The notes under the pieces: model-generated | The model's database searches: none | Seen by the model: only the letters and a program-made list of their open reading frames with translations | What the model was told of the DNA's origin: nothing | Shown here: in pieces, positions 30,194 to 42,905 of the stretch | Numbering within the stretch: position 1 is the stretch's first letter | Layout of the letters: every line of letters starts with the position of its first letter | Source: Microbotryomycetes sp. JL201 | Lineage: Eukaryota; Basidiomycota; Microbotryomycetes | Assembly: GCA_033819885.1 (NCBI GenBank) | Contig: JAQYUZ010000058.1 | Span: forward strand, 16,676-80,675 | DNA length: 64,000 nucleotides | Direction of reading: 5' to 3' | Position numbers and translations under genes: made by a program

Positions 30194-33100
30194 CTAAACC
30201 GCCTTAAATGACGTTCGACTGTCCTGCGTCGTGCCACTCGCGCTGCGCTCCATGTCAAGGTCGAGCGTGTCGTCACCCAAGTCTGGCAGCAAAGGTAGAG
30301 CGCCGCTGCCGCCGCTGGTGTGCCCGCCATCATCGGCTGCGAGTGGACTGGACGGCCGAGAGCTCGTGTCGCGCTCTCTTGACGTTCGACGCTTGCGGTG
30401 GCGAGGACGGGATGGAACCGTCGACGGCGAAGACGCGCTCGCCGCAAACTAAGACGGAAGCCACACAATCAGTCACCGGTCATGGATTCACGCACATCGA
30501 GGTCAAAGAGGTCCCGACTCACGCCCTCGGACTGCAGTTTCGCCAACAAAGATTGCGCTGCCGTGATAGTCTGATGAGGATTCGTCGCGCCGGGTGATTC
30601 GTTCACACCGTCTCTTCCACCTGTTGTCTGATCAATAGGCGAGGGCGATCCCGCACCTAGCGCGCTAGGCTGCGATTGGGGACCGGCCCGTCTGTTACGA
30701 CGCGGTACCCGCGGCGACTCGAGAGACTGTTCGCGCAGCTTGCGCAACATTTCTTCAACGAGTGAGTCGCTCTCCTTCGCACGCTCTGCCGCTTCGGCAG
30801 CTGCTTTCGCCTTGCGCGCCTGTGAAGCGGAGAAAGTCAGCAAACGCACAGAAAACACTATCGAGATAGGGAATACGGACAGCAGTCTCTTCCGCTTTAG
30901 CTCTGGCTTCTGCCTGACGACGGTTCTCTTCACGAGCGCTCTGCGACACGCGATTCAAACACGTTAGGTTTTGCGTCCATGAGCTACGACCGACTAGCGA
31001 GACGGACCTTGTACGACATGACAAACGTCTTGAAAACGCTGAAAAACTCTTCAGTGGACGAAATAGATTTGCTGTCTTCTCCGTAAAACTTGAGAGCCTC
31101 TTGAAAGGTGTTGCTCGCGACCGTCACCAGGTCCGTCAACGCCAACAACCTCTCTTGAGCTTCCTTGGCGAACCTAAACATCTTCTTTGGGAAACCATCT
31201 TCAGGATCGAGGTCAATAACGTCAAGGAAGCTGCTATTGAGTAACTCTTCAAGGGCTTTTTGCTGAGTGCGAAGTTCTCCGAGTACGACCCGCACATGCG
31301 ATAGGTCGGCTGCAGAATAGGTCGGAGCAAGAGAGCGAATTGTCAGCTCATGTACATAAATCGGCCTCGTCTGATGTTCGACACACCTTTGAAAGCATCA
31401 GCCGGTCTCGCCAGCTCGTCAATAAACGTCTCGACTGCAGGCATCGTCTGCGTCACAGTCTTTGCCAAAAAGTGCAGCAGCGTCCGATTGCTTGACCTAG
31501 AACTTTTCGTGTCGACCAATTTGTTGATTGAAGACACCTTGAACCCTCGAGCGTTGCCCTTGTGGTTCGACGCATTGAGAAAGTTTCCGAGCAAGAGAAT
31601 GAGCTGCAACAGATAATCTTTAGCCATCACTCAACCGCAGTGCATTGTTGAAAGCCGAACCTTGAGCAGCTCTGCAAAATTCGGAGCGTTGAGCAAGTCT
31701 TTCGAAGCATCGTAGATCCTCTGCGCCTCTTCTTCCAGGTCGTTGATCCGATCGAGAAAGTGTTCCCGATAGATCATGGACTTGAGACGAGGTTTAATTC
31801 GGTACATCTTGAGGCACTCGATAATGAACCTGTCAGCAGGCTCAAGGAAATCGAGCTCCTCCTGGGGCGTCGACTTGTGTACGAGCAGCTTAGCCTCCTG
31901 CAAAATCATCCTTCAGTAAGCTGTCTCAGGGTCGCCATCAAGGCACATACCTGGTCAGGACCGGGCATGACCGCTAGCGTTTCGGTCAACACGCCTTCGT
32001 TCAAGTCGTCGCTGTAACGCAAAATGCGCTTGGCCGCTGCCATCACTCGCTCATACGGGTCGTCTGAAGCCGTTGTACCGCTCGGACCTTTCAATATACC
32101 GATTTCTATTTTTTTTTTTTCAAACGTCAGCACGTCAGCAAAGCTCTTGTCATCCGCAGGCGAGCAGGAGTCCGTGCCACGAACCGATTCTCTGTCTTAT
32201 TTGAGGGGTGAACGCAGACTGAAGCATCTGTTTGTCCTGCTTCGTGATAACCTTGACCGTCTGCTTCGCCCGAAAGTCGTCTTCCATCTCGTCGAAAATG
32301 CCTTGGGCGCGCAACTTTGCTTCAATCTCGGTCTCGACCTTGGGCGCATCCTCCCAGACAGTTGCGGCAGTCTGGCCTGCAGACACCTTGTCCCATTGGA
32401 ACGTCTTGAGCTTACGACCTGGTGCAACTGCAGGAGTCTTGTTGCGTAATGAAGGTGGAGGAGGTGGTGGGGCGGGAAGACTGTTGGTCGGCGAGGCTCC
32501 ATCCGCACCTCCGGGACTCGCACTGCTTTTGAGACCGGTCCTGGCCGCGAGAAGTTCACCGAGCGACGCAACATGTTTCTGAGGCGTACCTTTGCGCACG
32601 CCAGGAGGAGGCGGTGGCGCCGGCGGCGGAGGCGGCAGTCCAGCTTTTCCACCTGGCCCAGGTGGCGCTGGCGGAGGTGGTGGTGGCGGAGGTGGGGGAG
32701 CAGGAGGAGGAGGCGGGCCCGCTAGTCCAACTGTACCAGCAAATGTAGAAGAAGAAGGTGGTGGTGGTGGTGGTGGTGGTGGAGGAGGTGGCGGAGGCGG
32801 TGGCGGTGGCGGCGCCTCTTCGGCAGTTACTATGGCTGTTTCAGTTACTGGCGGTGGTGGCGGGGCCGGCGGTGGCGGCGGTGGTGGCGATGGCGGAAGA
32901 GCTTGAGACGTGACTGCCGGACTGATCGTTGCAGCTCTTTCAAAGTCGACTCCGTTCAAGTCCGCTACCGCCGCCCTTTCGAGTATCGACTTGTTCGGTT
33001 TGGCAGTATCTAAGCGAGCTTTGCGCGGCGTGCTTGTTGATTGCATGATGCTGTCCTCGGTCAGGAGCATTGTCAAGTCGGGTCGTCGTGCCGATTGTTT

Positions 33101-36100
33101 CTCGACAACGTCCTCGACAACGTCCTGGACATTGCCTGCGCCGGTGTCCTTGACAACATCACCCGCACCATCGGCGTCCTCCGATCCCTCGTCTACCATC
33201 GGTGTTGACGGTGCAGTTGAATAATTACCAGTGATATATAGAGTGTCCCTATTCGAGCCGGCTTCGAATGCAAGCGGTGGCAACAAGCCAGAAAAGCTCG
33301 CCGTGCCTGATTCGTTCCTGCGATACGAAGGAGACGCGAGCGGATCGTCGTTGTGAATTGGCGATTCGGCACTTGCTGAACCTTGTCGCGGAGACTTTGA
33401 TAAGAACACTCCAGGTATTCTATCATTCGACTCGTCTTCGTCAAGATCGCCCAGACCGCCGTGTCCGCTTGGAGAAGGCGGTGTCGAGCTGGAGTAATCT
33501 GAACCGGTGTCGGAATCGTCTTGATCCAGAGTAGCTGTTCTATCTGGACTGATACCATTCTGTGTAGCGACGTCGCGGATCTGCTCAGCCAAAGTCGGTT
33601 GCCGTTTGTGACTGACAAGGTTCTGACGGGGCGATGCAGACAACATGACACCGTCCAGACTGGCCTGACCGACCGATCGTGCTTGTGCTGAGCTTCGCTC
33701 CCAATCCGTCTCTGGAGAAACATCTTCCGAATATCGCGACGGACCTGCCGACCTCCTGCCTTCACTCGCCCGCCCGTTTGTTTGCAGAGACCTCGGTGGA
33801 CTTGGTGACCAGGCAGATATCTACAAGATGTGCTTCACGGTCAGCAGAAGCTCGGAGAAACAATCCTTATGTTGTCCACGTACCAAACGCTTTGGCGGAC
33901 TCGTCGGCGTTGATGGCGGTAGAGACGCTGCATCGGAATCTGTTTGGCCCGTTTCTCGTTTCCGTCTCATCGAGCTTGAACCAAGCAACCGATGTCCAGG
34001 CTTGCTGCCAGACTTTGTCGTCTTGCTCGGATTGCCCTCAAGAATTTGTACTGTTCGCATACGCTGCAACTGTTTCTCCATTCGCTCCTTGAGCTCGTCT
34101 GCGATACCGTCGACCAGTCCCGCTTCCTTCAATCTTTCAAACAGCTCGCGATTGTCAAGTCTCAATGCTGCGATTTGATGTTGATATTCGGCTTCTTTTG
34201 AAGTCAGTTCGGCCTTTGTCGTGTCTGTCGCCGCTCGTGACAGTGCCAAAGCTCGCTCGAGCTTTTCAACTTTCGACTTCAGCGATCCAACAACGCCGGC
34301 CGCACCCTCGTCAACTTGTTCTCTCAGAGCTTCATTATCTTTCTGTAGCCTGTTGATCTTGATCTTTGCGTCATCGAGCTCGTCGCCGAGGACTTCGAGT
34401 CTGTCCTCGTCCGCAAATTTGGATACGATCGAGGCGACGCTTGATCCGAGCAACGACGAAAAGTCACCATCCAAGCCTTTCCTGTCCGTCACGACCGCTG
34501 AAACGAGCCTTTCGACCAATTGGAAGTACCTCATACGAGCGTCAAACTCGCTCGGCACGAGCAACAAGTGCTTCAGTGTGCTCGTAAAAAACTCCAACGC
34601 GCGCCCTTCAGTGTTTTCAATAATTGCGTCAAAACATCCTCGGGGATCAGAAAAATTCATCCGCACTTCGTCCTTCATCTGGTCCATAAGCTCGAGCTCG
34701 TCATTTTGCGCGTCGTCGTAATGGTCGGCAATCAAGCGCTTCAGATTCGGATGATCAAGGACTTGATGCTTGTCGAGTATCCTACGTAGGCCCGAAGATT
34801 CCATGTGTGCTCTGAGGTGCATACGCACTTTCAGATCGCGCTCACTCAGCAGCATTCGGATCAGAATCAGGTTCGACACCTGTAGTGTAGTATATCGTCA
34901 GCAAAGCTCTGACTGTCGCAACGCACAGTCTATCGCGGCTGACCGCAAATTCTGCTAACGCCGTATCCTTGATGTCGACTCCGAGCGGCGTCAGCTGCCC
35001 ATGAGGCCGTGCGACGCCGTTTTGCGTTGGAGTGTCGCCGACATGTCCTCTGCCTTTGCCACGCAAGCTCAGCACAGAGTCGCTCGCCCCAACAGAGCTT
35101 CCAAATCGTCCTCTACCGTCGATTGCCGCTTCCCAAAAATGAAACCAACCGTCAAATTCGCCAGGCAACCGCCTCGACGCTGAAAAGTCATTCAAGCCTT
35201 TCAGAACGAGGTTTGCCCCTCTCAGAGGATCATGTCCGACAAAGAATGTCAAGATCTCGACGACGCTTTTACGTGTGGAAATTTCTGAAGCGAGAGACGC
35301 CGTGATGGGCGAAATTGACGAATTGTTGTCTAGTGCGTCACGGGCACCAGGGCCATGATTGAACAGGGCTCGAAAGCACTTGATCAGTTCGGCTTCCATA
35401 GTCGGATCGGGTTTGCGTGCATCTGGTTTGTTGATGTTGTGCAAGGCGTTGCCGAGAACGGCCTGACCTTTGAGCGCAATGAATGTTTCGAGCCACCTGC
35501 AAGACAAACGCGACCTCTCAGTGTCGTCACGTGTGACTCTGACCAACAGAACTTACTCCAGCTCATAGGTCCTTAGACACACGCTCAAAGACGCCACCTG
35601 TGCAGGCGTAATTGTGTTGTCCATGAATTTGCCGATGTACCATTCTGGGCTTTCGTTTTTGCCCCAACCTTTTCTGACGGCTTTCTGACCCGTTCCACCG
35701 TCCGAACTGATGCCCGCCTGACCCATCTTCGAGTCAACGTACTTTGCAGTGATTTTATCCCGAGCGCCTTTCCATTTGCTCAGCGCATCATTGTACACCA
35801 TGATCCATTTTTTCTCGACATCCAATGCACGCAAGTCTGCCTGCATTTTTGTTGTCGCCGCCAGTTTCGGCACGAGCGTCTCAAACATGGCTTCGACCGA
35901 CTCGTCCGAGGACGGCCTGTGAAACGTAAACTCTGCAGAGAAGGGCGATACGCCGTTCGGCAGCGATGGCATCATGGACGGGTCGTAAGCTGTCATGTTT
36001 GATTGTCGCGTCGCTGTCGACATGGCCGAACCTCTCCGCAAGTCGTTGCGAGGAAACAGTGGCAAATTGCTCGACAGGGTCGACGAGGCATACTCGCCTT

Positions 36101-36857
36101 TGTTCCCTGTTCTATTGCTGCTTGTAGGGTTCGGTGACAAAGTCGTGTACAACGTAGCAGCACTGTCTCTGGAAGACGACGTTGTTGACATGACACTCGG
36201 CGCTCGTTTGTCTCGGGTCGAATGTGCTGCGCCACTCGAGCTAGAAGCGGTCGTGTTTTCGCTGCTGACGGACCTGCCCGACGCGGCGAAACGCTTTGTC
36301 GGGGACATGGGCAAAGGCTTTGTAAACGGGTCTGCACTGGTCGATGACGCGCTCTTTGTCCTGCCCATGCGGGACGACGATGGATCTGCGGCCGGTGGCA
36401 AGCTGTCGACTCGTTGCCTGCGCTGCGTCGTCGAGCCTGATGGCGGCTGGTGCTTGTCGTAGGAGGATGATGCATTCGTTGCGACTGACCTGATGCTGTA
36501 CTGCTCTGGCGAGTGGGGCCTGCCTGCCGAGGACGAGTGGGTCGTGTCCAGGCTCTCGCGGTCGTCGTCGTCTCTGTCTGGCGCGATCACGTTCGTGATG
36601 AGGTTGACAGGCGGGCTGATAGTACTGCTATCACCAGACATGGTCGACGAGTACGTCGGTGCTGGCGACGCTGTCGTCGCGAGGGTCGGGCTGAGGTTGT
36701 TGAGCGAGGCGTGCAGGCGCTCACTCTCACTCCGTGAGCGCTCACGTGGACTCGTCGGGGCCGCGGTCGAGTTCCGTTCCGTGTTTGAGGATGTTGGAGG
36801 GTAGAACGATGTCGGGAACATCGAGTGCTTGGGCGTGGTCGCGGACGAGGTCGCCAT
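30194..36857 (-). CDS. Diaphanous/Bni1-type formin
   Basis: Actin nucleator for cables, polarity and cytokinesis. Eleven exons: 36857-35557, 35496-34944, 34879-33884, 33820-32185, 32105-31951, 31897-31661, 31603-31387, 31309-31008, 30940-30881, 30819-30523 and 30448-30194; 6009 coding bases, 2002 residues. Residues 1-310 are Ser/Thr-rich; the GTPase-binding/FH3 region begins near 315 (FTFHRPSSDESVEAMFETL) and includes FFVGHDPLRGANLVLKGLN. A coiled coil (EVLGDELDDAKIKINRLQKD) precedes FH1 (about residues 1240-1370), with Pro runs separated by Ala/Gly. FH2 starts LKTFQWDKVS and includes IRQRIEIGILKG, ILLLGNFLNASNHKGNARG, KLVDTKSSRSSNRTLLHFL and FLDVIDLDPEDGFPKKMF. The tail has EEMLRKLREQSLESPRVPRR, a likely autoregulatory DAD. 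The A-rich acceptor at 32106 restores QRIEIGI. Confidence 0.95.
32592..32890. repeat. Proline-codon (GGN antisense) repeats of FH1
   Basis: Imperfect GGT/GGA/GGC trinucleotide runs on the plus strand (for example an uninterrupted GGT run near 32758-32780), encoding the formin polyproline FH1 region on the minus strand. Confidence 0.9.
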
Positions 36858-37296
36858 CCGCTCGTAGCTTGTCGGCCGCGCATCTGCACCACCGCTCAGC
36901 GTCGACGCGTCCGTCTGGATCGACAGCTGAGATGGTGTCGCACTCGCCCGCGCGCGCTTCGTCTTTTTCCATAGCGACTCCAGCTTGACGTCGCGGGCCC
37001 GAGCTCAGAGGCTGGCCGGCCGCGTCCTTCCTCCCCGTCTTGGTGCTGTCCTTTATCCCAGAGTCGCCTGTGCAAGCTCGGAGCGTGCAACGTGTCCAGC
37101 ACGCAAACAGTCGGCGCCTGGCCTCGCAAGCTAGAGCGTTCACTCGGTAAGATCAAAGACAGCGGCTTGCGCGCGCCCGCAACAGACAAGTGCGTGCGCC
37201 ACATCCCAGCAAAGCCAATTCCATTCAAAACCGGGTCAAAGCATCATTGCACTCTACAAATTCAACTGCTTGAAACAGACCCAAACATCAATCACT
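36858..37296. other. Formin upstream region / VMA8 3' side
   Basis: 439 bp between the V-ATPase D stop and the formin ATG, both on the minus strand. Presumably the formin promoter and leader. GC-rich; no credible gene on either strand. Confidence 0.5.
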
Positions 37297-38442
37297 TTAG
37301 AAAATGACTGGAAACGAAAAGATCGCCGTCAGCTCGGGACCGCTTTCCGCACTGCGGGTCTTGTTGAACGCACTGTCTTCGTCCTTGTCGGCGATCAAGT
37401 TCTCGGACGGAACATCGTCACCCTCTTGGGCTTCCCTGTGCGTTCGCGCCTCGTCCTCACGCGCGGCCGCGTCTCGTTTCTTTTTGCCTTGAACCTTTTT
37501 CAGCCTAAAAAACTCTTCGCGGTCCATCTCATCCAGCCTGAGCGAACAGGTCGGGTGCGTCAGTACGTTCCACTCTTTTGGTTGAGCATGAGCAGGAATG
37601 AATGCCGTACTCTGAATTGATATAACTGATGGTGTTTTCTAGCCGAGGAATGACGACATGCTCGAGCGCGTTGACACGTCGGTTCGTCATCTTGATAACC
37701 TCGTCGAGGATGACGAATGCAGTCTGTATCGAGACAAGTCAGACTTGTAGTCACCACCAAGGGTGCGGGTGGCGCGTAGCGGACCTGCAACGAAGCCAGC
37801 TCGACCAGTGTCTCGACTGCCTTTGCGAACGTCTCTCTGCATTTGGTGATTTGCTGGCCACCTCGTCCGAGACCCGTTAGCCCGAACGCTATGTGAGACA
37901 AAAAAAATCATGTCAGCTGCGAATGAGATGCAGGCGGATTTGATGGCAAAGAACGTGCCTCCTTGCGCGGCTTCTCCTTTTGCAATGACTGGTTCAAATG
38001 TTGGCAAAATTGTGCCAGAAACATTTTCCTGCTTGGTCTGTACTTTGAATGTCGCCTCGGTGATGCTCTCTTGGATCTGATACGAAATGTCGCCAGTGGC
38101 GTAAGTCACTTCGGCAAGCGAAAAGGCTGCGAGTTGCATCACTCGGCCCATTTTGCGCTTTGCTTCGTCAATCTTGCCTAGGATGGCGCGAAATCGTTTG
38201 TTGAGCGCATCCGATTTTTTCTTGAGCAAATTGTGGCCAGTTTGAGCGCCCTGAGCATGTTCCGACACCCGAATTGGTATTGTCTACGCGAGCTCGCCCG
38301 TACACAGAAAGCATGACTGACCTTGAGACGCGTCTTTGTGACGGTCAGGTTCATCCGTGTCGGAACTGCATCAGATTTCGCAGCAATCAGCCTCGAGCGA
38401 CTCTGGTGGGACCCCACGGTCGACAGCGCGACTCACAGACAT
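37297..38442 (-). CDS. VMA8: V-type ATPase subunit D
   Basis: Central rotor-stalk subunit of the V1 sector of the vacuolar proton pump. Exons 38442-38433, 38365-38322, 38250-37959, 37888-37785, 37723-37611 and 37537-37297; 267 residues against roughly 250 in the family. Conserved text: PTRMNLTVTKTRLKGAQTGH, KKKSDALNKRFRAILGKIDE, AKRKMGRVMQLAAFSLAEV, AFGLTGLGRGGQQ, CRETFAKAVETLVELASLQ, FVILDEVIKMTNRRVNALEH and LDEMDREEFFRLKKV. Intron 37958-37889 is GC-AG (GCACGT) and restores the junction before AFGLTG. The extra C-terminal ~35 residues (DKDEDSAFNKTRS...) are unusual. The start is uncertain: the 10-nt first exon (MSV|IPTRM) uses a weak GTCGCG donor, and a 34-nt intron would be the alternative. 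Confidence 0.9.
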
Positions 38443-39187
38443 TCTCGCGTGCGCCTGCCCCAGACACTGAATCAGAGGAGTTAATGTTTATACGTTGTCA
38501 GTAAACAGCTCGAAGCAAGGGCGATGAACAGAGCCTTGGGGGAGGACGGTCCATTGCGTGCGCAGAACGTTGCAGAGCAGCAGCGGGCTGCTGTGATCCG
38601 GTCGCATTCTTTCGGACGTGCAAATTGAGACCGCTGAGCCGTCCTGGAACGCGGGGCGAAAGCTGATGGAGCCAAGAGGTCGTCATTGGCCATGGGGCCG
38701 ATGGTTTGACGTGACACAGTGGCGCTGCGATTGACCGAAGCATCGTAGACAGGTTGTCATACTTACTCTTGGCTCACGACTTGGAGCGAATCGAGCGCGT
38801 CAGTCGATCAGGCGAGTCTATGGCGATGAAGCGTGCCAATCTCGACGATCAGACTGACGAAGTGCAGACAAAGTGATCAAGGTTGTGCTGCAGGCTGGTC
38901 CGGTCCGGTACGGTCTGACAAGCGTTGTCGTGGGGCTTATGAGCACGAGTCGAGCAACAAGAGAGTGACGACGTTTGAGTTCTCGCTACATCGACCAACG
39001 TGAGCGGCCCGGCGCATGATTGGCTCATCGTTCGATATCGCTGACGGTCTTGCTTCTTGCCGTCTTTCTGTCTCTGCATCTGTTTCCGCGGCTCGTGCGC
39101 TCCTGCCGTTCGTCGCTCGCACGCACGCACCGCGCGTTATCCCCGTTCGCCCGCGTCTCGACGTCGCTCTCGTGCCCGATCGACAGC
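38443..39187. promoter_or_regulatory. Intergenic, VMA8 / SAR1 divergent promoters
   Basis: 745 bp between divergent ATGs; long for this window. Minus-strand open frames here lack ATG or family features. No tRNA found. Presumably two separate promoters and the SAR1 leader (C/T-rich before 39188). Confidence 0.5.
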
Positions 39188-40417
39188 ATGTGGGTGTTTC
39201 AATGGTTTTGGGACGTCCTTGCCAACTTTGGTACGTCTGTCTGCAAGCTGATCACGCTCATGGCGCGTTTCTGACGCCGATTCACGCGCGTGCGCGCTCA
39301 CACTCGTTGTCCGCATCCCGCAGGCCTCGTCAACAAGGTCAGTCATGAGTGAGACGGTATTCTGTCAATGCTGGCTTGCCGGACCGCTGCTTCGTATGGC
39401 GTCTTGGCGTTCTACGGCACGCTCGCCGGTTCGCCGACCGACAGCAGCGTTGGGCCCGACGTGTGCATCGCAACTCGAAAGGACGAAGCTGAAAACGTTC
39501 TGGTCATGCCTTTCAGAACGCAAAAATCTTGTTCCTCGGCCTCGACAATGCAGGCAAGACGGTCAGTTATCTCTTTCTCGCTCGCTCGCCCGCCCGGCTC
39601 CGGCGACCCCGATGCTCTGCGTGAGAAAGATGGCTAATTTCAGGGTGCTTGCCGCGCAGACCTTGCTGCACATGCTCAAGAACGATCGACTGGCAACATT
39701 GCAACCGACTTTGCACCCAAGTCAGTCCTTCTCACCGGACGAATCCATCTGTCCTTGCGAGCTCATACTGTCGCACGTCGCTATACAGCCTCTGAAGAGC
39801 TGGCTATCGGTAGCGTCAAATTCACCACTTACGATCTCGGTGGTCACCAACAAGGTCAGTGTACGGTCTCAGACGCCACCGAACGCGTTCCTCGATTACT
39901 GACTGTTCTACGACGTGTCTTTGCTCGAAACAGCACGCCGCTTGTGGAAAGACTACTTTCCCGAAGTTGACGGCATCGTCTTCTTGGTTGACTCGCAAGA
40001 CGTTGAGCGCTTCCACGAGTCAAAGGCCGAATTGGACGCGCTGTTGTCGATCGAGGAGCTGAGCAAAGTGCCATTCTTGGTCCTCGGTAATAAAATTGAC
40101 GCTCCTGGCGCTGTATCGGAGGAAGAACTGAGGTACGCACTCGGCTTGCACGCAACAACCGGCAAGGTCAGTACTTGTTCCTGCTTTTCTACTCTGCTCG
40201 AGATCGCATGAAGCTTAACGTGGGGTTTCTCGGGAACCTACAGGGCAAGCAACCTCTGAATGGTGACGTGAGGCCGATCGAGATGTACATGTGCTCGGTC
40301 GTCATGCGACAGGGTTACGGAGAAGGTTAGTCATCGCACGAGACTCGTGACTATTCTCGCATTGACGCCTCTCCTGAAATCATTGTAGGTTTCCGCTGGC
40401 TCGCCCAATACATTTAA
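39188..40417 (+). CDS. SAR1: COPII small GTPase Sar1
   Basis: Starts COPII coat assembly at ER exit sites. 190 residues, the family's size, from eight exons: 39188-39230, 39324-39337 (14 nt), 39517-39561, 39660-39720, 39789-39854, 39934-40166, 40244-40325 and 40389-40417. The N-terminal amphipathic helix [15 protein letters not shown] is typical of Sar1, which is not myristoylated. G motifs: [10 protein letters not shown] (G1), PTLHPTSEELAIG (switch 1), [19 protein letters not shown] (G3/switch 2), [11 protein letters not shown] (G4). It ends [20 protein letters not shown]. The 14-nt exon encodes GLVNK and all phases agree. It diverges from VMA8 and converges with SURF6. Confidence 0.97.
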
Positions 40418-40871
40418 TCTCGTTCCGCCAAAATTCTCCCACTTTAGGCGTACACGAACCCTCTCTCCTTGTCGTTTCCGATTGAGGATTGCTTGGCTGA
40501 TTCCCGTCTATACTTTCCCCTGCCTCTTCTCCCAACCTTCCCTTTTCACGTTGCCCGTTGTTTGTGTTCTTTTATGTGATGAAAATCCTCAGCATGGAAC
40601 CGACCCTTCTTTTTACTGGTGAAGAACCAAACTCGTCCAGCAAACACTTGCTGAAGTCAAAAGAGATCTTCGTCCTGTAGCCAGTTGCCGAAGAAAAGAA
40701 ACTTTTCTCGTCTAATAAAAATACAATGCATGTGTCCACAAGAAAAATTACATAGCAATGTTGGACAACAAACAAAACCCTTTTTTTTTGGGGGGGGGGG
40801 GGGGAGCGAAAAAAGGCAAGAATATTTGAAAGAAAAAAAAGAGCTCCAGGCAATGGGTCGGTCTCGTTTGC
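40418..40871. other. Convergent 3' intergenic region SAR1 / SURF6
   Basis: 454 bp between converging 3' ends, A/T-richer than the genes. Apart from the homopolymer run listed below I see no gene. Confidence 0.5.
40781..40804. repeat. T9-G15 homopolymer junction
   Basis: Nine T followed directly by about fifteen G on the plus strand, within the convergent SAR1/SURF6 intergenic region; exact length may be a sequencing estimate. Confidence 0.8.
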
Positions 40872-42905
40872 TCACTTTTTGCTCTTTGGTTTGCCTTTGC
40901 CTTCAAATCCTGGTCTGCCACCCGCTTTAGGTCTGTGACTGTGACTTGAACTCTTTGTCTTTCCTCCGCTGCCAGGTTTACCTGTTTTCGAAGACGACTT
41001 GTTTTTGATACCAGACTTTTTGTCTTTTTGAGCTTGAATTCGAGCTTGAATGTTGGCGTTGCGCTTTTCGATCCTGGTCGAGATGTTTGTTTGAACTTGT
41101 TGTTTCCTCTCGGCCCTGCAAAGCAATATGACAAGAGAAAAAGTGTCAATTGAACGGTAATGACGAAAGACAAAACAAAAAAGAGACTGGGCCACTGACC
41201 AAGCTTTTGCACTCTTTCGTTTGATTTGCTCTTGCCTCTTTGCCATCTTTTTCAACCTCTTTTCGTCGTCCCTGACCTTGTCTCCTTGAGCTTTCAACTC
41301 GACTTTTTCCCACCTGTCCTTGTCTTCTCGTTTTTCGCGTTGCTCGTCCGTCATTTCAGACAATTTTTGCTTGCGAGCGGCCAACACTTGCAAAGCTGCA
41401 TTCGGATCTTTCGGCAACGCGTGACGATTCTTTTTGTTTGACAGTTTGGAAAGCGCTTTTGGCGACATGGTAGAGTTGGCGTTTAGCAGCGATTGGTGGG
41501 CGAAATCGAGGTTCGAGAATGTGAACGCTTCGGGGTCAACAGGTTCAGACGGAACCAGAGCGCTCGAAGAAGCGCTGGCAGCGCCACCGAGAACAAGTGC
41601 TTTGCCATCACCGTTCTAAACACCAGATGCAAAGCGGTCAGCGCTTCATACATCTGTCGACATAGGCAACAACGACAGAGGTCGCCACGCACCTTTGTTT
41701 TCTTGCGTGGTCTGTCCGCCTCGTCATCACTGCCGTTGAAGCCAGCTGCATTTGCTTTGCCTCCACCCTTACGACCATTTGATGGTTGGTTTTCGGTCCT
41801 CTTTGGCTTAGTCAATGCCTCATGCTTGCGCTCTTCCTTTCTCTTCTTGCGACGGTTGTCCCTCAGTGCTCCTCGCCTCCGTCGTTCCTCTAGCAAATCT
41901 TCCTTGCTCTTGACTTGGGCAGTCTCCTCATCCTCGTTTACGTCATCATCGTCTGCGTCTTCGTCGGCACCGCCGCGTTTCTTTGACCCGACGCTTTTTT
42001 TGGCCGCTTGAATGTCTTGGATCCGTTTCCTCAATCTCTCCCTCAATTCTGTAACACTAGGGGAAGGACCTTTGTTCTCTGATGGGTGATGCAGTTTTGG
42101 CACTGAAATGTCCTCCTCGTCCGAGTCGACAAAGTCGGTGTCGTTTGGCGAGTCTTCCGCTTCTTCGTCGTCATTTTGCGCAAACTCAGCTTGTCCGTCA
42201 TCGTCCTCGGAATCAACGTCTTGCCATGATGCGCCTTCGTCGTTACTTTCTTGCTCTTCTGCCTGTAGCTTGGCGTTTTGTCGAGCTTGTTGGATCTCGG
42301 GAATCGTCTTTGGCTCGTCAGGATCGTACTGTTTTCGACGTCGCAAGTGGAGATGCAATTGGTCAGCTGGTGATCCATATTCTGTGTGACCGGGTCAGAA
42401 GCTTACCTTTGCGAGTCGGGCCTGCTTGAGTGCGAGGCTTTTTGCTTGTTGAAACGCCGGGTCTTGCTTTTGTTTGCGTAAAGCTTTTTTCTGGGCTTTC
42501 GTCAGGGGGCCCTGAATAGTTTGAGTTTGCGTTTGTCAAGATGAGAAGTGTGCGATGTGTGCGATGTTGTATGTGTCAGACGATGTAAGGACGAGGCAAG
42601 CGAGCGCCGAAAAAAGGCCGACGATTGGGTCAGCGGGGACTGAGCGCACAGGGGCGGCGACAGAGCATGAGAGCACTGACCGAGTGCTTGATCAAGCTGT
42701 CAGCATTGCCGTCGTCATCATTGTCATCTCTCCTGATGTAGTACGCTGCCGGGATCCGCCGCAAGAGCGCGTCGAAAGAATCGTTGTGCGCCTTCAAGCT
42801 CGCCTGCAGCGCGTACGCAGGAGAGACCACAGTCAACAGCTGTGCACATGGCTTGCAAAAGCTGTTGTGACTGACCCGCAGGGCTTCTGTGGTCGTTGTC
42901 GCCAT
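40872..42905 (-). CDS. RRP14: SURF6/Rrp14 ribosome biogenesis protein
   Basis: Nucleolar protein acting in 60S (and 40S) subunit maturation. Exons 42905-42876, 42803-42681, 42511-42407, 42328-41693, 41615-41200 and 41115-40872 give 517 residues. The N-terminal Rrp14 segment reads LKAHNDSFDALLRRIPAAYY. A Lys-rich and then acidic middle follows (DSEDDDGQAEFAQNDDEEAE). The SURF6 domain starts SVTELRERLRKRIQDIQA and includes LLEERRRRGALRDNRRKKRK, AFTFSNLDF, SNKKNRHALPKDPNAAL and RWEKVELKAQGDKVRDDEK; the end is a basic tail (KKSGIKNKSSSKTGK). The first intron is 72 nt and the second 169 nt. Only 111 bp separate it from OST2 on the other strand. Confidence 0.93.

Noticed and set aside
32150-32184. 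Formin ending at GSWHGLLLACG
   Set aside because: That reading runs into an intron; splicing 32185|32105 restores IRQRIEIGILKG and the rest of FH2.
32592-32906. Gly-rich plus-strand protein
   Set aside because: It is the antisense shadow of the formin polyproline FH1 region.
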